Origin: Burkholderia sp. BCC0506
GTDB taxonomy: Bacteria; Pseudomonadota; Gammaproteobacteria; Burkholderiales; Burkholderiaceae
Direction of reading: 5' to 3'
Length of the DNA: 64,000 nt
Assembly: GCF_902833145.1 (NCBI RefSeq)
Contig: NZ_CADFEN010000015.1
Span: forward strand, 1 to 64,000
The notes beneath the pieces were generated by a model that was not told the origin of the DNA, did no database searches, and worked only from the letters and a program-made list of their open reading frames with translations. Positions 33,478-43,682 of this stretch are shown here, in pieces. The stretch's first letter is position 1; every line of letters starts with the position of its first letter. Position numbers and translations under genes: made by a program.

Positions 33478-34086
33478 TCAGTGCGCGGCCGCCGCGAATC
33501 CGACATAGCGTTGGTGCAGTGCATCGACCTGCGCGGCGAGCGCGTCGGGCGTGAGCGCGTCGTTGACGATCACGTCGTCGGCCGCCGCCAGGCGGGCTTC
33601 GCGCGTCGCCTGTCGTGCGATGATCGCTTCGACCTGTTCACGCGTGAACCCGTTGCGCCGCATCACGCGCGCGATCTGCGTTTCGACCGGGCAGTCGACG
33701 ACGAGCACGCGATCGCAGCGCGCCTTCCAGGTGCCCGACTCGACAAGCAATGGCACGACGAAGATCACGTACGGGCCCCGTGCCTCGCGCGCCTCGCGAT
33801 CGGTCTCCGCGCGAATCAGCGGATGCGTGATCGCTTCGAGGCGCCGGCGCGCGTCGTCGTCGCCGAAGATCAGCGTGCGCATCTTCGCGCGATCGAGCGA
33901 GCCGTCGGCGGCCACGAAGCCGCGACCGAACGCGTGCTCGATCGCCGGCATCGCGAGACCGCCCGGCGCGGTGATGCGGTGGGCAATCAGGTCGGTATCG
34001 ACGAGCGATGCGCCACGGGCGCCGAACAGGTCGGCAACGGTCGTCTTGCCGCTGCCGATGCCGCCCGTGAGTCCTACTGAAAACAT
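33478..34086 (-). CDS. coaE: Dephospho-CoA kinase CoaE
   Basis: This 202-residue P-loop kinase phosphorylates dephospho-CoA in the last step of CoA synthesis. [18 protein letters not shown] holds the P-loop at about 8-15. [10 protein letters not shown] and HPLIR follow, and the region [22 protein letters not shown] is the substrate lid. The ATG at 34086 begins the canonical N-terminus. It sits one base after the pilD stop, so the two are likely translated together. Confidence 0.95.
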   Translation of the reverse strand: MFSVGLTGGIGSGKTTVADLFGARGASLVDTDLIAHRITAPGGLAMPAIEHAFGRGFVAADGSLDRAKMRTLIFGDDDARRRLEAITHPLIRAETDREAREARGPYVIFVVPLLVESGTWKARCDRVLVVDCPVETQIARVMRRNGFTREQVEAIIARQATREARLAAADDVIVNDALTPDALAAQVDALHQRYVGFAAAAH

Positions 34087-34087
34087 G

Positions 34088-34999
34088 TCAGCCTCCGAGC
34101 GCCGCATAGAAAGGGGTGCCGAAAAAGAGCGTGGCGACGCCGCCGGCCGCGAGGAACGGACCGAACGGAATCGGCTCCTCGAAGCGCATGCGCCCGCGCC
34201 AAGTCGCGACGAGCCCGACGAGCGCGCCGCTTACCGCCGCGAACAGCACGACCTGCGGCAGTGCGGCCCAGCCCATCCATGCGCCGAGCGCGGCGAGCAG
34301 CTTCAGGTCGCCGAACCCGATGCCCTCGATGCCGCGCAGCCATTTGAACAGCCAGTAGATCGACCACAGGAACAGGTAGCCGGCCATCGCGCCGATCACG
34401 GCCGAGCGCAGCGACGTGAAGGTGCCGCCGAGGTTCAGCACGAGCCCGGCCCACAGCAGCGGCAGCGTCATCGAGTCGGGCAGGTAGCCGGTCCGGATAT
34501 CGATCGCGCTCATCGCGAGCAGCGCCGCGCACAGCGCGAACGCGGCAAGCGCGGCGACGGTCGGGCCGAACGCCGCGAGCGAGCCGGCCGCGAGCAATGC
34601 GCACGCGAGCTCGACGAGCGGGTAGCGGACGCCGATCGCATGGCCGCAGCGCCGGCAGCGCCCACGGAGCATCAGGTAGCTGACGAGCGGGATGTTTTCC
34701 CAGGCGCGCAACACGTGACCGCAGTGCGGACAGGCGCTGCGCGGGCGCCACAGATCGTAGCGCGGCGGATAGCCGTCGTCGGGCGGGGCGCTCGCGGCGC
34801 CGGTCGCTTCGGCGATCTCGGCCTGCCATGCCCGCTGCATCATCACGGGCAGCCGGTGCACGACCACGTTCACGAAGCTGCCGATGCAAAGGCCGACGAC
34901 GATCGCGAACGCATACTGCAGCGCGGGCGGCAGCATCGCCAGCGCGAGCAGCGTGCTCTCGGGCGAATCGGAAACGGCGGACAGGGGCGCTGGCGTCAT
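34088..34999 (-). CDS. pilD: Type IV prepilin peptidase / N-methyltransferase PilD
   Basis: This 303-residue inner-membrane aspartic protease cleaves and N-methylates type IV prepilins and type II secretion pseudopilins. The tetracysteine zinc site is C90, C93, C115 and C118. The catalytic aspartates are D167 (SAIDIRTG) and D231 in the GFGDLK motif (228-233). About eight membrane helices are seen. The frame is open through pilC and pilB, but that is a shadow; the ATG at 34999 starts the protein 44 bases after pilC. Confidence 0.95.
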   Translation of the reverse strand: MTPAPLSAVSDSPESTLLALAMLPPALQYAFAIVVGLCIGSFVNVVVHRLPVMMQRAWQAEIAEATGAASAPPDDGYPPRYDLWRPRSACPHCGHVLRAWENIPLVSYLMLRGRCRRCGHAIGVRYPLVELACALLAAGSLAAFGPTVAALAAFALCAALLAMSAIDIRTGYLPDSMTLPLLWAGLVLNLGGTFTSLRSAVIGAMAGYLFLWSIYWLFKWLRGIEGIGFGDLKLLAALGAWMGWAALPQVVLFAAVSGALVGLVATWRGRMRFEEPIPFGPFLAAGGVATLFFGTPFYAALGG

Positions 35000-35043
35000 G
35001 AGGCTCAAGGTCGGACTAAAAGGCGACAGAATCGGTTGCGATG

Positions 35044-36249
35044 CTACACCACGTTGCCGAGCTGAAGGATCGGCAGATACATCGCGATCACGAGGCCGCC
35101 CACGAGCGCGCCCAGGACGATCACGATCAACGGCTCGCCGAGTGCCGCGAGCGCATCGAGACGCGCGTCGAGCTGGCGTTCGCACAACGCGGCGATGTCG
35201 GCGAGCATCGTGTCGAGCGCACCGCTTTCCTCGGCGACGGCGATCGGTTGCACGACGTCGTCCGGAAAGCAGCCGGCCGAATGCATCGCATCGGCCAGAC
35301 GCGCGCCGCGCAGCACGCGTGCGGCGATGTGCGCGGTGGCGTGCGCGAACACCGGATGGCCGGCCGTGCGCTCGAGCGTGGCGAACGCATCGGCGAGCGG
35401 CACGCCGGCGCCGAGCAGCGTCGCCAGCGAGCGGCACCAGCGCGCGGCCGCAAACCGTTCCAGCGCGGGGCCCGCAATCGGAGCGCGCAGCAGGCGCCGC
35501 GCGAGCGCGTGGCGCAGCGCGGCCGAACGTCGAAGCGCGTGCCGTGCGGCGAGCCCCGCGGCGGCCGCACCGGCCAGGAGCACGCCGCCCCACGCCGACA
35601 GCGCGGAGGACAACGCGAGCAGTGCGCGGGTCGGCGCGGGCAGGGCGGCGCCGAAGCCGTCGAAGATCTGCCGGAAGGTCGGCACGACCCACACCATCAA
35701 CGCCGCCGAGATCGCGAGCGCGAACAGGATGACGGCAGCCGGATACGCGAGCGCGGCACGCAGCTTGCGCCATTGCGCATCGGCGCGCTCGCGGTGTTCC
35801 GCGACCCGGGTCAGCACGATGCCGAGCGAACCGGACGCCTCGCCGACTTCGACCAACTGGCGATACAGCGTGCCGAACTGCGATGGATAGCGTGCGATCG
35901 CATCGGCGAAGCGCCGGCCGCCGACGATCTCGCGGGCGAGCCCCGCGGCGATGCGTGGCATGCCGTCGCGCGTGCGGGTGCGCGCGAGCATCTCGAGCGA
36001 CGGCGCAAGCGGCAGGCCGGCTTGCAGCAGGCTGGCGAGCTGGCGCGTGAAGCGCGTGATGTCGCGTGCGCCGGCCGAGGGCGGACGGGCCGGCCCGCGG
36101 ACGTCGAGCGACAGTACCGCGATGCCGTCGCGCGCGAGCGTGGCGCGCGCGGCCGCGGCGTCGAACGCGATGACGGTCCCGCGGCGCGGCGAGCCGTCGC
36201 GGTGGCGGCCGCGCCATGCAAAGCGGGTTTCGCGCGGCGGCGTGCGCAT
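35044..36249 (-). CDS. pilC: Type IV pilus / type II secretion inner-membrane platform protein PilC
   Basis: This 401-residue polytopic protein of the PilC/GspF family has two T2SSF domains, about 65-185 and 265-390. The first contains FTRQLASLLQAGLPL and PSQFGTLYRQLVEVGEASGSLG, the second WCRSLATLLGAGVPLADAF and VAEESGALDTML. Membrane spans lie near 170-190, 215-240 and 370-395. The ATG at 36249 follows two bases after the pilB stop; the longer open frame upstream is a shadow of pilB. It acts with the PilB ATPase in pilus extension. Confidence 0.92.
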   Translation of the reverse strand: MRTPPRETRFAWRGRHRDGSPRRGTVIAFDAAAARATLARDGIAVLSLDVRGPARPPSAGARDITRFTRQLASLLQAGLPLAPSLEMLARTRTRDGMPRIAAGLAREIVGGRRFADAIARYPSQFGTLYRQLVEVGEASGSLGIVLTRVAEHRERADAQWRKLRAALAYPAAVILFALAISAALMVWVVPTFRQIFDGFGAALPAPTRALLALSSALSAWGGVLLAGAAAAGLAARHALRRSAALRHALARRLLRAPIAGPALERFAAARWCRSLATLLGAGVPLADAFATLERTAGHPVFAHATAHIAARVLRGARLADAMHSAGCFPDDVVQPIAVAEESGALDTMLADIAALCERQLDARLDALAALGEPLIVIVLGALVGGLVIAMYLPILQLGNVV

Positions 36250-36251
36250 GC

Positions 36252-37529
36252 TCACGCCGCGGGAGTGGCGGCGACGGCTTCCGCGATGCTCGTCGTGCCG
36301 TCCATGACGCGCGCGAATGCCGCGTCGCGCAGCGTGCGCACGCCCTCGGCCGCCACGCATCGCGCGAGTTCGCCGACGCTTGCCCGCGCGACGATGCGCT
36401 CGGCCAGCCCGGGCGATACCGGCATCGTCTGATGCAGGCCGATGCGCCCGCGATAGCCGATCCCGTGACAGGCGGGACAGCCGCGCGCGACGAACGGCCG
36501 CCAACCGGCGGCCAGCGCCGCCGGGTCGCAGCCGGCTTCCCGCAGCGCGTGCGCCGATGCGTCCGAATGCACGCGACAGGCGACGCACAGGCGCCGGACG
36601 AGACGCTGCGCGGTGACGAGGTGCAGCGCGGCCGCGAGGTTGTACGGCGCGACGCCGATGTCGAGCAGCCGCGCGACGGCGGCGGGCGCGTCGTTCGTAT
36701 GCAGCGTCGACAGCACGAGGTGGCCCGTCTGCGCGGCCTTGATCGCGACATCGGCCGTTTCCGCATCGCGAATCTCGCCGACCATGATGACGTCCGGATC
36801 CTGCCGCAACAGCGCGCGCAGCGCGGTCGCGAACGTGAGCCCCGTCTTGTCGGCGACCCCGACCTGGTTGATTCCGTCGAGCTGGATCTCGGCCGGGTCC
36901 TCGACCGTGCAGACGTTGTGCGCGTCGCGATCGAGCATCTGCAGCGCGCAGTAGAGCGACAGCGTCTTGCCGCTGCCGGTCGGGCCCGTGACGAGCACGA
37001 GGCCATGCGGCGCGCGGATCGCGGCCTCCATCGCGGCGGCCTGCCGCGCGTCGAAGCCGAGATTGGCCAGCGTGAGATCGGGCGGCAGCGTTTCGAGCCG
37101 CCGCAGCACGAGCTTTTCGCCGAACAGCGTGGGCAGCGAACTGACGCGGTAGTCGCCGCGCGTGCCGCCGTCGATCGCGATGCGCAGCCGGCCGTCCTGC
37201 GGAAGCCGCCGCTCGGCGATGTCCATGCGCGAGAGCACCTTGATCCGCGTGACGAGCGCATCGCGCAGGTGCAGCGGCGGTCGCGCATGTTCATGCAGTA
37301 CGCCGTCGATGCGCAGACGGATGCGCCAGCCGGCTTCGAACGGCTCGACGTGGATGTCCGACGCATCGCGCACGCGCGCCGCATGCAGTGTGTCCGTCAG
37401 CAGCCGGACGGCGGGGGCATCGTCGAGCTGGGCCGCATCGAGTGCAGGGGGCGCGGCGGCGGGGCGCGCGTCGGCATGCGCGGGCGACGACTGCGTGTGC
37501 AGCGACGCCCCGGAGGAAGGGAAGTGCAT
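36252..37529 (-). CDS. pilB: Type IV pilus assembly ATPase PilB/GspE, short form
   Basis: This AAA+ secretion ATPase powers pilin polymerisation. DASDIHVEPF (about 55-64), Walker A GPTGSGKT (182-189), the Asp box VEDPAEIQLDGINQ, Walker B DPDVIMVGEIRDAETAD and the His box GHLVLSTLHTND are intact. Zinc cysteines CVAC and CPAC follow. With the ATG at 37529 it is 425 residues and lacks the ~150-residue N-terminal MshEN/GspE_N domain of usual PilB (about 565). The ribosome site is weak. A frame open to 37730 would overlap the preceding gene and does not add a known domain. Confidence 0.88.
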   Translation of the reverse strand: MHFPSSGASLHTQSSPAHADARPAAAPPALDAAQLDDAPAVRLLTDTLHAARVRDASDIHVEPFEAGWRIRLRIDGVLHEHARPPLHLRDALVTRIKVLSRMDIAERRLPQDGRLRIAIDGGTRGDYRVSSLPTLFGEKLVLRRLETLPPDLTLANLGFDARQAAAMEAAIRAPHGLVLVTGPTGSGKTLSLYCALQMLDRDAHNVCTVEDPAEIQLDGINQVGVADKTGLTFATALRALLRQDPDVIMVGEIRDAETADVAIKAAQTGHLVLSTLHTNDAPAAVARLLDIGVAPYNLAAALHLVTAQRLVRRLCVACRVHSDASAHALREAGCDPAALAAGWRPFVARGCPACHGIGYRGRIGLHQTMPVSPGLAERIVARASVGELARCVAAEGVRTLRDAAFARVMDGTTSIAEAVAATPAA

Positions 37530-37612
37530 GTGAGCCGGCACGCGGGCCGCCTGTTGACCGTGATGCGCAGATGATCGCGCGTCGCGGGCGGCGCCGGCAG
37601 TCGGCCGTTCGG

Positions 37613-38905
37613 CTAGCGCGCGGCGATGCGCCCGGCGCGCGTGCCGCGCGGCTTGAAGAGCTTGACGGTGCGGACTGCCTGATCGTCGCTGCGCATCACC
37701 TCGAGCATCACGTCGCCGATTTTCAGGCACACGTCGTCTTCCGGAATTTCCTCGAGGATCTCGAGTACCAGTCCGTTCAGCGTCTTCGGCCCGTCGGTCG
37801 GCAGTTTCAGGTGCAGCCAGCGGTTCAGTTCACGCAGCGGCATGCTGGCCGAGACGATGCATTCGCCGTTCTCGTCCCAGCCGCCCGCGCGTTCGCTGCG
37901 CGGCATCGACGTCGTGAATTCGCCGATCAGCTCCTCGATGATGTCCTCGGGCGTGACGAGCCCTTCGAGTTCGCCGTACTCGTTGACGACGAGGGCGGTG
38001 CGCTGCCGGGTTTCCTGGAAGAACTGGAGCTGCTGGACCACCGGCGTGCCCGACGGCACGTAGTACGGCTCGGCGAGCAGCGAGCGCAACGTTTCGCGAT
38101 CGAAGTCCTGGTTGTGCAGCGCGGTGAGCGTCTTGCGCACGTGCAGCACACCGAGCACCTTGTCGATGTCGCCTTCGTAGACGACCAGCCGGTTGTGGTA
38201 GCAGGTTTCGAGCTGATGCAGGATGTCGTCGAGCGGCGCGTAGAAGTTGAGCGACTCGATCTGGCGGCGCGGCACCATCACGTCGTCGACCGTGATGTTC
38301 TCGAGGTCGAACAGGTTGAGCAGGATGCTGCGGTGCTTGGTCGGCATGAAGCTGCTGGATTCGAGCACGATGGCGCGCAGCTCGTCGGCCGACATTCGCT
38401 GGTCGCGGCCCTTCTTCGTATTGATGCGCAGCACCCACAGCACGCCGTTCGCGAGCGCATTGACGAACCACACGACCGGCTTGAACACGCGCATCAGCGG
38501 CGCGATCACGAGGCTCGCCGGCAGCGCGATGCGCTCGGGGAACGTCGCGCCGACGATCTTCGGCGCGATTTCCGCGAACACGATGATCAGGAACGCGACG
38601 ACGCCGGTCGCGATCGACAGCGCGAGGTTGTTGCGGCCGAACGTATGGAGCGCGAGCGACGTCGTGAGGACCGGGATGATCGTGTTGAACAGGTTGTTGC
38701 CGATCAGGATCACGCTGAGCAGCAGGTCAGTGCGCGTGAGCAGCCCCTGCGTGGTTTTCGCGCCGAGCGCGCCCTGGCCGGCGAGATGCTTCAGCCGATG
38801 GCGATTGAGCGCCATCATCGCGGTCTCGGAAATGGAAAAGAAGCTGGAACAGAGGAGAAGCAGGAAGACGGCGCCGATTTGCGCCCATAAGGGAATTTGG
38901 TCCAC
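37613..38905 (-). CDS. CorC/HlyC (CNNM)-family membrane protein with CBS domains
   Basis: This 430-residue protein has an N-terminal CNNM/DUF21 membrane domain (about 1-190, with SSFFSISETAMMALN near 20-34), then a CBS pair (about 205-330) and a C-terminal CorC_HlyC ligand domain (about 345-425, ending KLFKPRGTRAG). Relatives take part in Mg/Co efflux or cation homeostasis; the substrate is not shown here. The start is taken as GTG at 38905 (VDQIPLWAQIG), the usual family N-terminus. The frame is open further, but that reaches into the tRNA terminator. Confidence 0.85.
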   Translation of the reverse strand: MDQIPLWAQIGAVFLLLLCSSFFSISETAMMALNRHRLKHLAGQGALGAKTTQGLLTRTDLLLSVILIGNNLFNTIIPVLTTSLALHTFGRNNLALSIATGVVAFLIIVFAEIAPKIVGATFPERIALPASLVIAPLMRVFKPVVWFVNALANGVLWVLRINTKKGRDQRMSADELRAIVLESSSFMPTKHRSILLNLFDLENITVDDVMVPRRQIESLNFYAPLDDILHQLETCYHNRLVVYEGDIDKVLGVLHVRKTLTALHNQDFDRETLRSLLAEPYYVPSGTPVVQQLQFFQETRQRTALVVNEYGELEGLVTPEDIIEELIGEFTTSMPRSERAGGWDENGECIVSASMPLRELNRWLHLKLPTDGPKTLNGLVLEILEEIPEDDVCLKIGDVMLEVMRSDDQAVRTVKLFKPRGTRAGRIAAR

Positions 38906-39009
38906 GCGTTGGAAAGGGCAGTGAAGGACAGGGATGGGGGAAATATAGCAGAGGCCGGAGACCGCGATGTGTCGTGCGCGACACGGGGGCCCGCGGCGGC
39001 ACGGACGAA

Positions 39010-39040
39010 AAAAAACCGTGCACACGGTGCACGGTTTTTT
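39010..39040. terminator. Terminator of tRNA-Pro (bidirectional form)
   Basis: CCGTGCAC (39016-39023) and GTGCACGG (39027-39034) pair around ACG, flanked by A-run and T-run. It lies six bases after the tRNA CCA end on the minus strand, where the U-run is eight long. Confidence 0.88.
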
Positions 39041-39046
39041 CAAATC

Positions 39047-39123
39047 TGGTCGGGGTGAGAGGATTCGAACCTCCGGCCTCTACGTCCCGAACGTAGCGCT
39101 CTACCAGGCTAAGCTACACCCCG
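39047..39123 (-). tRNA. tRNA-Pro (anticodon CGG)
   Basis: This 77-nt tRNA on the minus strand has an acceptor stem CGGGGTG/CACCCCG, discriminator A and an encoded CCA (39047-39049). The anticodon stem CTACG/CGTAG holds loop TTCGGGA, so the anticodon is CGG (39087-39089), which reads CCG. The T arm GGAGG-TTCGAAT-CCTCT is standard. CCG is a frequent proline codon in this genome. Confidence 0.96.
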
Positions 39124-39271
39124 ATTTTTGCTCTTCGGACTTCGCCGTCTTCGTGAAGATCGCTGCGTCGTCTCAAGCAAGAACGTAACTATAACGATGT
39201 TTTTTCTAAAAGGGAATACTTTGATGAAGAAATTTTTCGAGACAAGGCATCGCTTCCCGTTCGCCGCGGGC

Positions 39272-40267
39272 TCACGACTGCCGCGACGTCGAGTATGAGC
39301 ACAACCCGAGCAGGCTTTCCTTGTAGATCGAATCGGGGAACGCGGCAATCGCCGCTGCCGCCGCCTGCGCTTCCTGGCGCGCGCATTCGAGCGTGTGATC
39401 GAGCGCGCCGGAGCGCGTGATCGCGTCGAAAATCGTGTCGAAGCGATCGGTGCCGCCCTGTTCGATCGCCTCGCGCGCGAGCGCCGACTGTTCGGGCGTG
39501 CCGCGTTCGATCAGATAGATGAGCGGCAGCGTCGGCTTGCCTTCGCGCAGGTCGTCGCCAGCATTCTTGCCCATCGCCTCGGCGGTGCCGGCATAGTCGA
39601 GCCAGTCGTCCATGATCTGGAACGCGGTGCCGATCCGGCGGCCGTATTCGGCGGCCGCGGCCTCGGTCGGCGCATCGGCGCCCGCGAGCACCGCGCCCAG
39701 CCGGGCCGACGCCTCGAACAGCTTGGCCGTCTTGTAGCGGATCACCTGCATGTAGCGCGTTTCGTCGACGTCCGCGTCGTGCATGTTGAGGAGCTGCAAC
39801 ACCTCGCCTTCCGAGATGATCGTCGTCGCTTCGGACAGGATCTCCATCACGCGCATCTTGCCGACGCCGACCATCATCTCGAACGAGCGCGAGTAGAGGT
39901 AATCGCCTACCAGCACGCTCGCCGCGTTGCCGAACAGCGCGTTGGCGGTCTGGCGGCCGCGGCGCAGCTCGGATTCGTCGACGACGTCGTCATGCAGCAG
40001 CGTCGCCGTGTGGATGAATTCGACGACGGCGGCCAGCACGTGCCGCTGGTGCGACGTTTCGCCGAGCGCGCCGGCGACGAGCAGCAGCAACGCCGGACGC
40101 AGCCGCTTGCCGCCCGCGCCGATGATGTACTCGGCGATCTGGTTGATCAGCAGCACGTCGGACGCGAGGCTTTGCCGGATAACGCGATTCACCTGCTCCA
40201 TGTCGCTGGTGATCGGGGCGAGCAGGTGGGCGGCGCTGAGGGTGGGGGAGGCGGTGGACGACGACAT
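39272..40267 (-). CDS. ispB: Octaprenyl diphosphate synthase IspB
   Basis: This 331-residue trans-prenyltransferase builds the C40 side chain of ubiquinone from FPP and IPP. The first Asp-rich motif DDVVDES near 95-101, GGKRLRPALL near 53-62 and the second Asp-rich motif DDWLDYAG near 219-226 are intact. The chain length is inferred from Burkholderia quinones (Q-8). The ATG at 40267 opens MSSSTASPTLSAAHL. It is divergent from rplU, as in many beta- and gammaproteobacteria. The spacer between ispB and the tRNA contains an AT-rich patch at about 39185-39240. Confidence 0.93.
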   Translation of the reverse strand: MSSSTASPTLSAAHLLAPITSDMEQVNRVIRQSLASDVLLINQIAEYIIGAGGKRLRPALLLLVAGALGETSHQRHVLAAVVEFIHTATLLHDDVVDESELRRGRQTANALFGNAASVLVGDYLYSRSFEMMVGVGKMRVMEILSEATTIISEGEVLQLLNMHDADVDETRYMQVIRYKTAKLFEASARLGAVLAGADAPTEAAAAEYGRRIGTAFQIMDDWLDYAGTAEAMGKNAGDDLREGKPTLPLIYLIERGTPEQSALAREAIEQGGTDRFDTIFDAITRSGALDHTLECARQEAQAAAAAIAAFPDSIYKESLLGLCSYSTSRQS

Positions 40268-40393
40268 GATGATGGAATTGGGTGATGCGGCGGATTATAA
40301 GTCGAATCCGCGATATGCCGGTCTGTCGGACGTACCCGCAACGCGATTTTGGCCGTCCGGCCGAGGCCCGCGCGCGGTAATCGTCGATCGGTT

Positions 40394-40422
40394 TTGACTT
40401 CGGTGCTAACCCCATGTATAAT
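40394..40422 (+). promoter_or_regulatory. Strong sigma-70 promoter of rplU-rpmA
   Basis: TTGACT (40394-40399) and a perfect TATAAT (40417-40422) are spaced by 17 bases. It lies 55 bases upstream of the rplU ATG. This is the best promoter match in the window, as expected for ribosomal protein genes. Confidence 0.88.
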
Positions 40423-40477
40423 CACGTGTTTTCCGCGCGTGGTGTGCGGAAAAATTGGATCCAGAGTGAGGTTCTCA

Positions 40478-40789
40478 ATGTACGCGGTCATAAAAACCGG
40501 CGGCAAGCAGTACAAGGTTGCCGTTGGCGAAAAACTCAAAGTAGAACAGATACCGGCTGACATTGACGCTGAAATCACGCTCGACCAGGTTCTCGCAGTG
40601 GGCGAAGGCGAATCGATTAAGTTCGGTACGCCGCTGGTCAGTGGGGCTTCCGTCAAGGCCACCGTTGTGTCGCACGGTCGTCATGCCAAGGTCACCATCT
40701 TCAAGATGCGTCGCCGGAAGCACTACCAAAAGCACGGCGGCCACCGCCAGAACTACACTGAGCTGCGCATCGACGCGATCAACGCGTAA
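40478..40789 (+). CDS. rplU: 50S ribosomal protein L21
   Basis: This 103-residue protein of the large ribosomal subunit binds 23S r[17 protein letters not shown] is the invariant start, and [16 protein letters not shown] (about 76-91) is the basic rRNA-binding signature. The ATG at 40478 is chosen although the frame stays open upstream. It is the first gene of rplU-rpmA, 24 bases before rpmA. Confidence 0.98.
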   Translation: MYAVIKTGGKQYKVAVGEKLKVEQIPADIDAEITLDQVLAVGEGESIKFGTPLVSGASVKATVVSHGRHAKVTIFKMRRRKHYQKHGGHRQNYTELRIDAINA

Positions 40790-40813
40790 GCGCCTCGGTA
40801 AAGGAGCAATCAG

Positions 40814-41077
40814 ATGGCACACAAAAAGGCAGGCGGCTCTTCCCGGAACGGCCGCGACTCCGAGTCGAAACGTCTCGGCGTGAAAGTGTACGGCGGCCAG
40901 GCGATCAATGCCGGCGGCATCATCGTGCGTCAGCGCGGCACGCGCATGCACGCAGGCGAGAACGTCGGCATGGGCAAGGATCACACCCTGTTCGCGCTGG
41001 TCGACGGTCACGTCAAGTTCGCGACCAAGGGCGCGGACAAGAAGCATCTGGTCATCGTCGTCCCGGCGGCTGCCTAA
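40814..41077 (+). CDS. rpmA: 50S ribosomal protein L27
   Basis: This 87-residue protein has its N-terminus near the peptidyl transferase centre. [20 protein letters not shown] is the classic start without the cleaved extension found in Firmicutes, and [15 protein letters not shown] is the family core. A good AAGGAG site precedes it. A strong terminator follows, so obgE is probably transcribed separately. Confidence 0.98.
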
Positions 41078-41106
41078 GTCAGGCACCCACGGGCTTCGTT
41101 GCCGAA

Positions 41107-41137
41107 AGGCCCCGCAGTCTTCGCGGGGCCTTTTTTT
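41107..41137 (+). terminator. Intrinsic terminator of rplU-rpmA
   Basis: AGGCCCCGC (41107-41115) pairs with GCGGGGCCT (41123-41131), followed by a seven-T run. Confidence 0.92.
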
Positions 41138-41261
41138 ATTGGGTCGCCGGGCGCAAGTGCGGGCCGGCGACCCTCGCGCGACCGGCATGCGATCGGCCGA
41201 ACGGCAGATTGTTCAAGCGTGCCGGCGCGCGGCACAATAGCGGAAATACTGGGCGGAGTGA

Positions 41262-42377
<1,116 letters not shown>

Positions 42378-42468
42378 ACGGTTCGCCGACGCGCCGGGCG
42401 TGCCGCCCGGCGTTCGCGTTCAATCGCGCCCCGGCCAGGCGGGCATCAGATACAGGAGACAGTGCAGG

Positions 42469-43587
42469 ATGCGTTCGATCATCGCGGATTCGAAGCGATT
42501 GGTGGTGAAGGTGGGCTCCAGCCTCGTGACCAACGACGGCAAGGGGCTCGATCATGCTGCGATCGGCCGCTGGGCAGCCCAGATTGCTGCGTTGCGGGCG
42601 CAGGGCAAGGAAGTCGTGCTCGTCAGTTCGGGCGCGATTGCCGAAGGCATGCAGCGGCTCGGCTGGAGCAAGCGGCCGCGGGAAATCGACGAGCTGCAGG
42701 CCGCCGCCGCGGTCGGCCAGATGGGGCTCGCGCAAGTCTACGAGAGCCGCTTCACCGAGCACGGCATCCGCACCGCGCAGATCCTGCTTACGCACGCCGA
42801 TCTGGCCGATCGCGAGCGCTACCTGAATGCGCGTTCGACGCTGCTCACGCTGCTGCGGCTCGGCGTCGTGCCGATCATCAACGAGAACGACACGGTCGTT
42901 ACCGACGAAATCAAGTTCGGCGACAACGACACGCTCGGCGCGCTCGTCGCGAACCTGATCGAAGGCGATGCGCTGATCATCCTCACCGACCAGTCGGGGC
43001 TGTTCACGGCCGATCCGCGCAAGGATCCGAACGCGACGCTCGTCGGTGAGGCCAGTGCGGGCGCACCGGAGCTCGAGGCGATGGCTGGCGGGGCCGGCTC
43101 GAGTCTCGGCCGCGGCGGAATGCTGACGAAGATCCTCGCGGCGAAGCGGGCGGCGCACAGCGGCGCGAATACCGTGATCGCGAGCGGCCGGGAGTCCGAC
43201 GTGCTCGTGCGTCTGGCGGCCGGCGAGGCGATCGGCACGCAACTGATCGCACGCACCGCGCGGATGGCGGCACGCAAGCAATGGATGGCCGATCATCTGC
43301 AGGTGCGCGGCCATGTCGTGATCGATGCGGGGGCGGTCGAGAAACTGACGGCCGGCGGCAAGAGCCTGCTGCCGATCGGCGTGACCGACGTGCAGGGCGC
43401 GTTCGCGCGCGGCGAGGTGATCGCATGTGTCGGCCCGGACGGGCGCGAGGTGGCGCGCGGGCTCACGAACTACAGCAGCGCGGAAACGAAGCTGATTCAT
43501 CGCAAGCCGAGCGGCGAAATCGAGGCCGTGCTCGGCTACATGCTGGAGCCCGAACTGATTCATCGCGACAACCTCGTGCTGGTGTGA
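42469..43587 (+). CDS. proB: Glutamate 5-kinase ProB
   Basis: This 372-residue enzyme phosphorylates glutamate in the first step of proline synthesis and is usually feedback-inhibited by proline. The amino-acid kinase domain (about 1-260) holds [30 protein letters not shown] and [11 protein letters not shown]-terminal PUA domain (about 285-365) follows. The ATG at 42469, preceded by CAGGAGACAGTGCAGG, gives the standard length. A separate proA is not in the window. Confidence 0.95.
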   Translation: MRSIIADSKRLVVKVGSSLVTNDGKGLDHAAIGRWAAQIAALRAQGKEVVLVSSGAIAEGMQRLGWSKRPREIDELQAAAAVGQMGLAQVYESRFTEHGIRTAQILLTHADLADRERYLNARSTLLTLLRLGVVPIINENDTVVTDEIKFGDNDTLGALVANLIEGDALIILTDQSGLFTADPRKDPNATLVGEASAGAPELEAMAGGAGSSLGRGGMLTKILAAKRAAHSGANTVIASGRESDVLVRLAAGEAIGTQLIARTARMAARKQWMADHLQVRGHVVIDAGAVEKLTAGGKSLLPIGVTDVQGAFARGEVIACVGPDGREVARGLTNYSSAETKLIHRKPSGEIEAVLGYMLEPELIHRDNLVLV

Positions 43588-43615
43588 GCACGGGCCCGGT
43601 TGCGTCGTTCGAATG

Positions 43616-43642
43616 AAAAAGCCCGCATCGCGCGGGCTTTTT
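43616..43642. terminator. Bidirectional terminator between proB and the CNP1-like gene
   Basis: GCCCGC (43621-43626) and GCGGGC (43632-43637) form the stem, with five A before and five T after. Confidence 0.85.
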
Positions 43643-43682
43643 CGTGCGGCGGGACGATGCGGGCGGCCCGCATCGCGTGCCG

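Noticed and set aside
34088-37384. A 1098-codon frame ending in PilD that could look like a giant fusion
   Set aside because: Only the PilD part (from 34999) is real; the rest is an alternative frame of pilB and pilC.
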